Both the position numbers and the translations under genes were made by a program. From assembly GCA_025869455.1 (NCBI GenBank), contig JAOZVT010000732.1, forward strand, positions 1 to 6,303: 6,303 bases of DNA. The letters are read 5' to 3'. Positions 5,817 to 6,303 of this stretch are shown here, piece after piece; position 1 is the first letter of the stretch, and each line of letters starts with the position of its first letter. The DNA comes from Prosthecobacter sp. GTDB lineage: Bacteria > Verrucomicrobiota > Verrucomicrobiia > Verrucomicrobiales > Verrucomicrobiaceae. The notes beneath the pieces are model-generated. The model ran no database searches. It was not told where the DNA came from and saw nothing but the letters and a program-made list of their open reading frames with translations.

Positions 5817-6303
5817 TGTTCATTCCCTCCATCCTTCTATTGATCGGTTATCATACCTGGCCCCGCCAAAAGGCGCCCTTCGCTGAAGCACACCAAAGAG
5901 CGATCAATTCATTTGTAGCGAGTGAAGGTTTCGGGATCGGCCGTTTCGGCAAGAGACCTGAGTTTTGGCAAGAGTGGTCGGTCGTTTTTGAAGAGACGCT
6001 TTACCGCTCGGAGGGTATACGCCTCATCGGACTCACCCCCGAGAATGGTGAACGTTACTTTAGCTACTATTACATGCCCAAAAAGGAATCCCTAGCCAAG
6101 GCCAACCATCGTCCTCTGACCTCCGATGAAAGTGAAGCCGTGGCTCAGCTGCGTGAGGGTAAACCCTGGGCTAAGTTTTTGGTAAAACCGACACCCAAAA
6201 ACGAGTATGCCGCCACCCTCCGCGTCATCGCCCCCATCTTTGCCCAAAAGAGCTGCCTGGAATGTCACGAAGTCAAAGAAGGCACCCTGCTAGGCGCTTT
6301 TGA
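5594..6303 (+). CDS. C-terminal part of the same gene: membrane anchor plus Tll0287-like/DUF3365-type c-haem domain (3' end missing)
   Basis: This frame is open from 5561 (after TGA 5558-5560) to the window end; the first ATG is 5594, but real coding probably begins at the A7 run, about 5630. It reads VYVVSVHLAKRLQGG, a polar cytoplasmic loop, then a membrane helix (about 5780-5860: GVLWVFLLMFIPSILLLIGY), then an extracytoplasmic domain. Near the end, VIAPIFAQKSCLECHEVKEG carries CLECH (codons 6254-6268), the CXXCH motif for covalent c-type haem, followed by LLGAF. A motif preceded by an API-like strand and followed by G-LLGA resembles Tll0287-like (DUF3365) sensor domains, often N-terminal to kinases or chemoreceptor modules. 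The last codon is split (GA, so Asp or Glu), meaning the gene continues. If separate, ATG 5786 would give an N-terminally anchored protein. The haem motif is seen directly; the family call is from memory. Confidence 0.6.
   Translation, partial: MFPEPCLSLQQKKVQVYVVSVHLAKRLQGGRATPDEVLQTPRIQALLSEPKTGFTNAHLAGGLLMAGVLWVFLLMFIPSILLLIGYHTWPRQKAPFAEAHQRAINSFVASEGFGIGRFGKRPEFWQEWSVVFEETLYRSEGIRLIGLTPENGERYFSYYYMPKKESLAKANHRPLTSDESEAVAQLREGKPWAKFLVKPTPKNEYAATLRVIAPIFAQKSCLECHEVKEGTLLGAF
5625..5631 (+). other. A7 run at the frame change (indel or slippage site)
   Basis: Seven A lie exactly where sensible protein leaves the 5283 frame and resumes one base back. An eighth A would join the frames as SKKKVQVYV. 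The zero-frame codons are AGC AAA AAA AGG, so the classic A AAA AAG frameshift heptamer is present in letters but not in the phase needed for standard tandem -1 slippage. A base deletion, a sequencing error, or transcriptional slippage on the A run fits better. Confidence 0.65.

Overview
The window looks like chromosomal DNA of a Verrucomicrobiota bacterium (Prosthecobacter/Verrucomicrobium-like). This is an inference from three things: the domain repertoire of the large exported protein, starts that lack a recognisable Shine-Dalgarno sequence, and palindrome-rich intergenic DNA. All supported genes are on the + strand. No rRNA, tRNA, CRISPR array or transposase gene was seen.

Left half (1-3149): the 3' part of one very large gene for an exported modular protein. 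The frame is open from the first base, so the gene starts upstream. The order is PQQ-like beta-propeller (its start is missing), two cadherin/Ig-like domains, a second PQQ-like propeller, a chitobiase C-terminal-type domain, an acidic Ca-binding (thrombospondin type 3-like) segment, and the C-terminal beta domain common in this phylum. The two propellers are copies of each other about 581 residues apart.

Middle (3150-4582): a 153-aa helical protein resembling DUF6483, then a 133-aa protein of unknown function. The second ORF is bracketed by GTTAGGC 14 bases before its start and the complementary GCCTAAC 8 bases after its stop, and the latter opens an imperfect hairpin. This is the layout of an integron gene cassette with its attC recombination site, although the right-hand core is not intact. 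A 441-base gene-free stretch follows. It holds the attC-like hairpin, a REP-like cluster of palindromes in which one 17-base hairpin occurs twice with compensatory changes, and a G-poor leader with a TATAAA box.

Right end (4583-6303): an unrecognised 221-aa soluble protein. After 34 bases comes a gene for a multi-pass membrane protein whose reading frame breaks at a run of seven A (5625-5631). The next frame carries on, without a stop to the window end, with a fifth membrane segment and an extracytoplasmic domain with a CLECH (CXXCH) haem-binding motif resembling the Tll0287-like/DUF3365 sensor family. I read this as one frameshifted gene that runs off the right edge. The 221-aa gene and the membrane haem gene are probably co-transcribed; nothing ties the other genes into one pathway.
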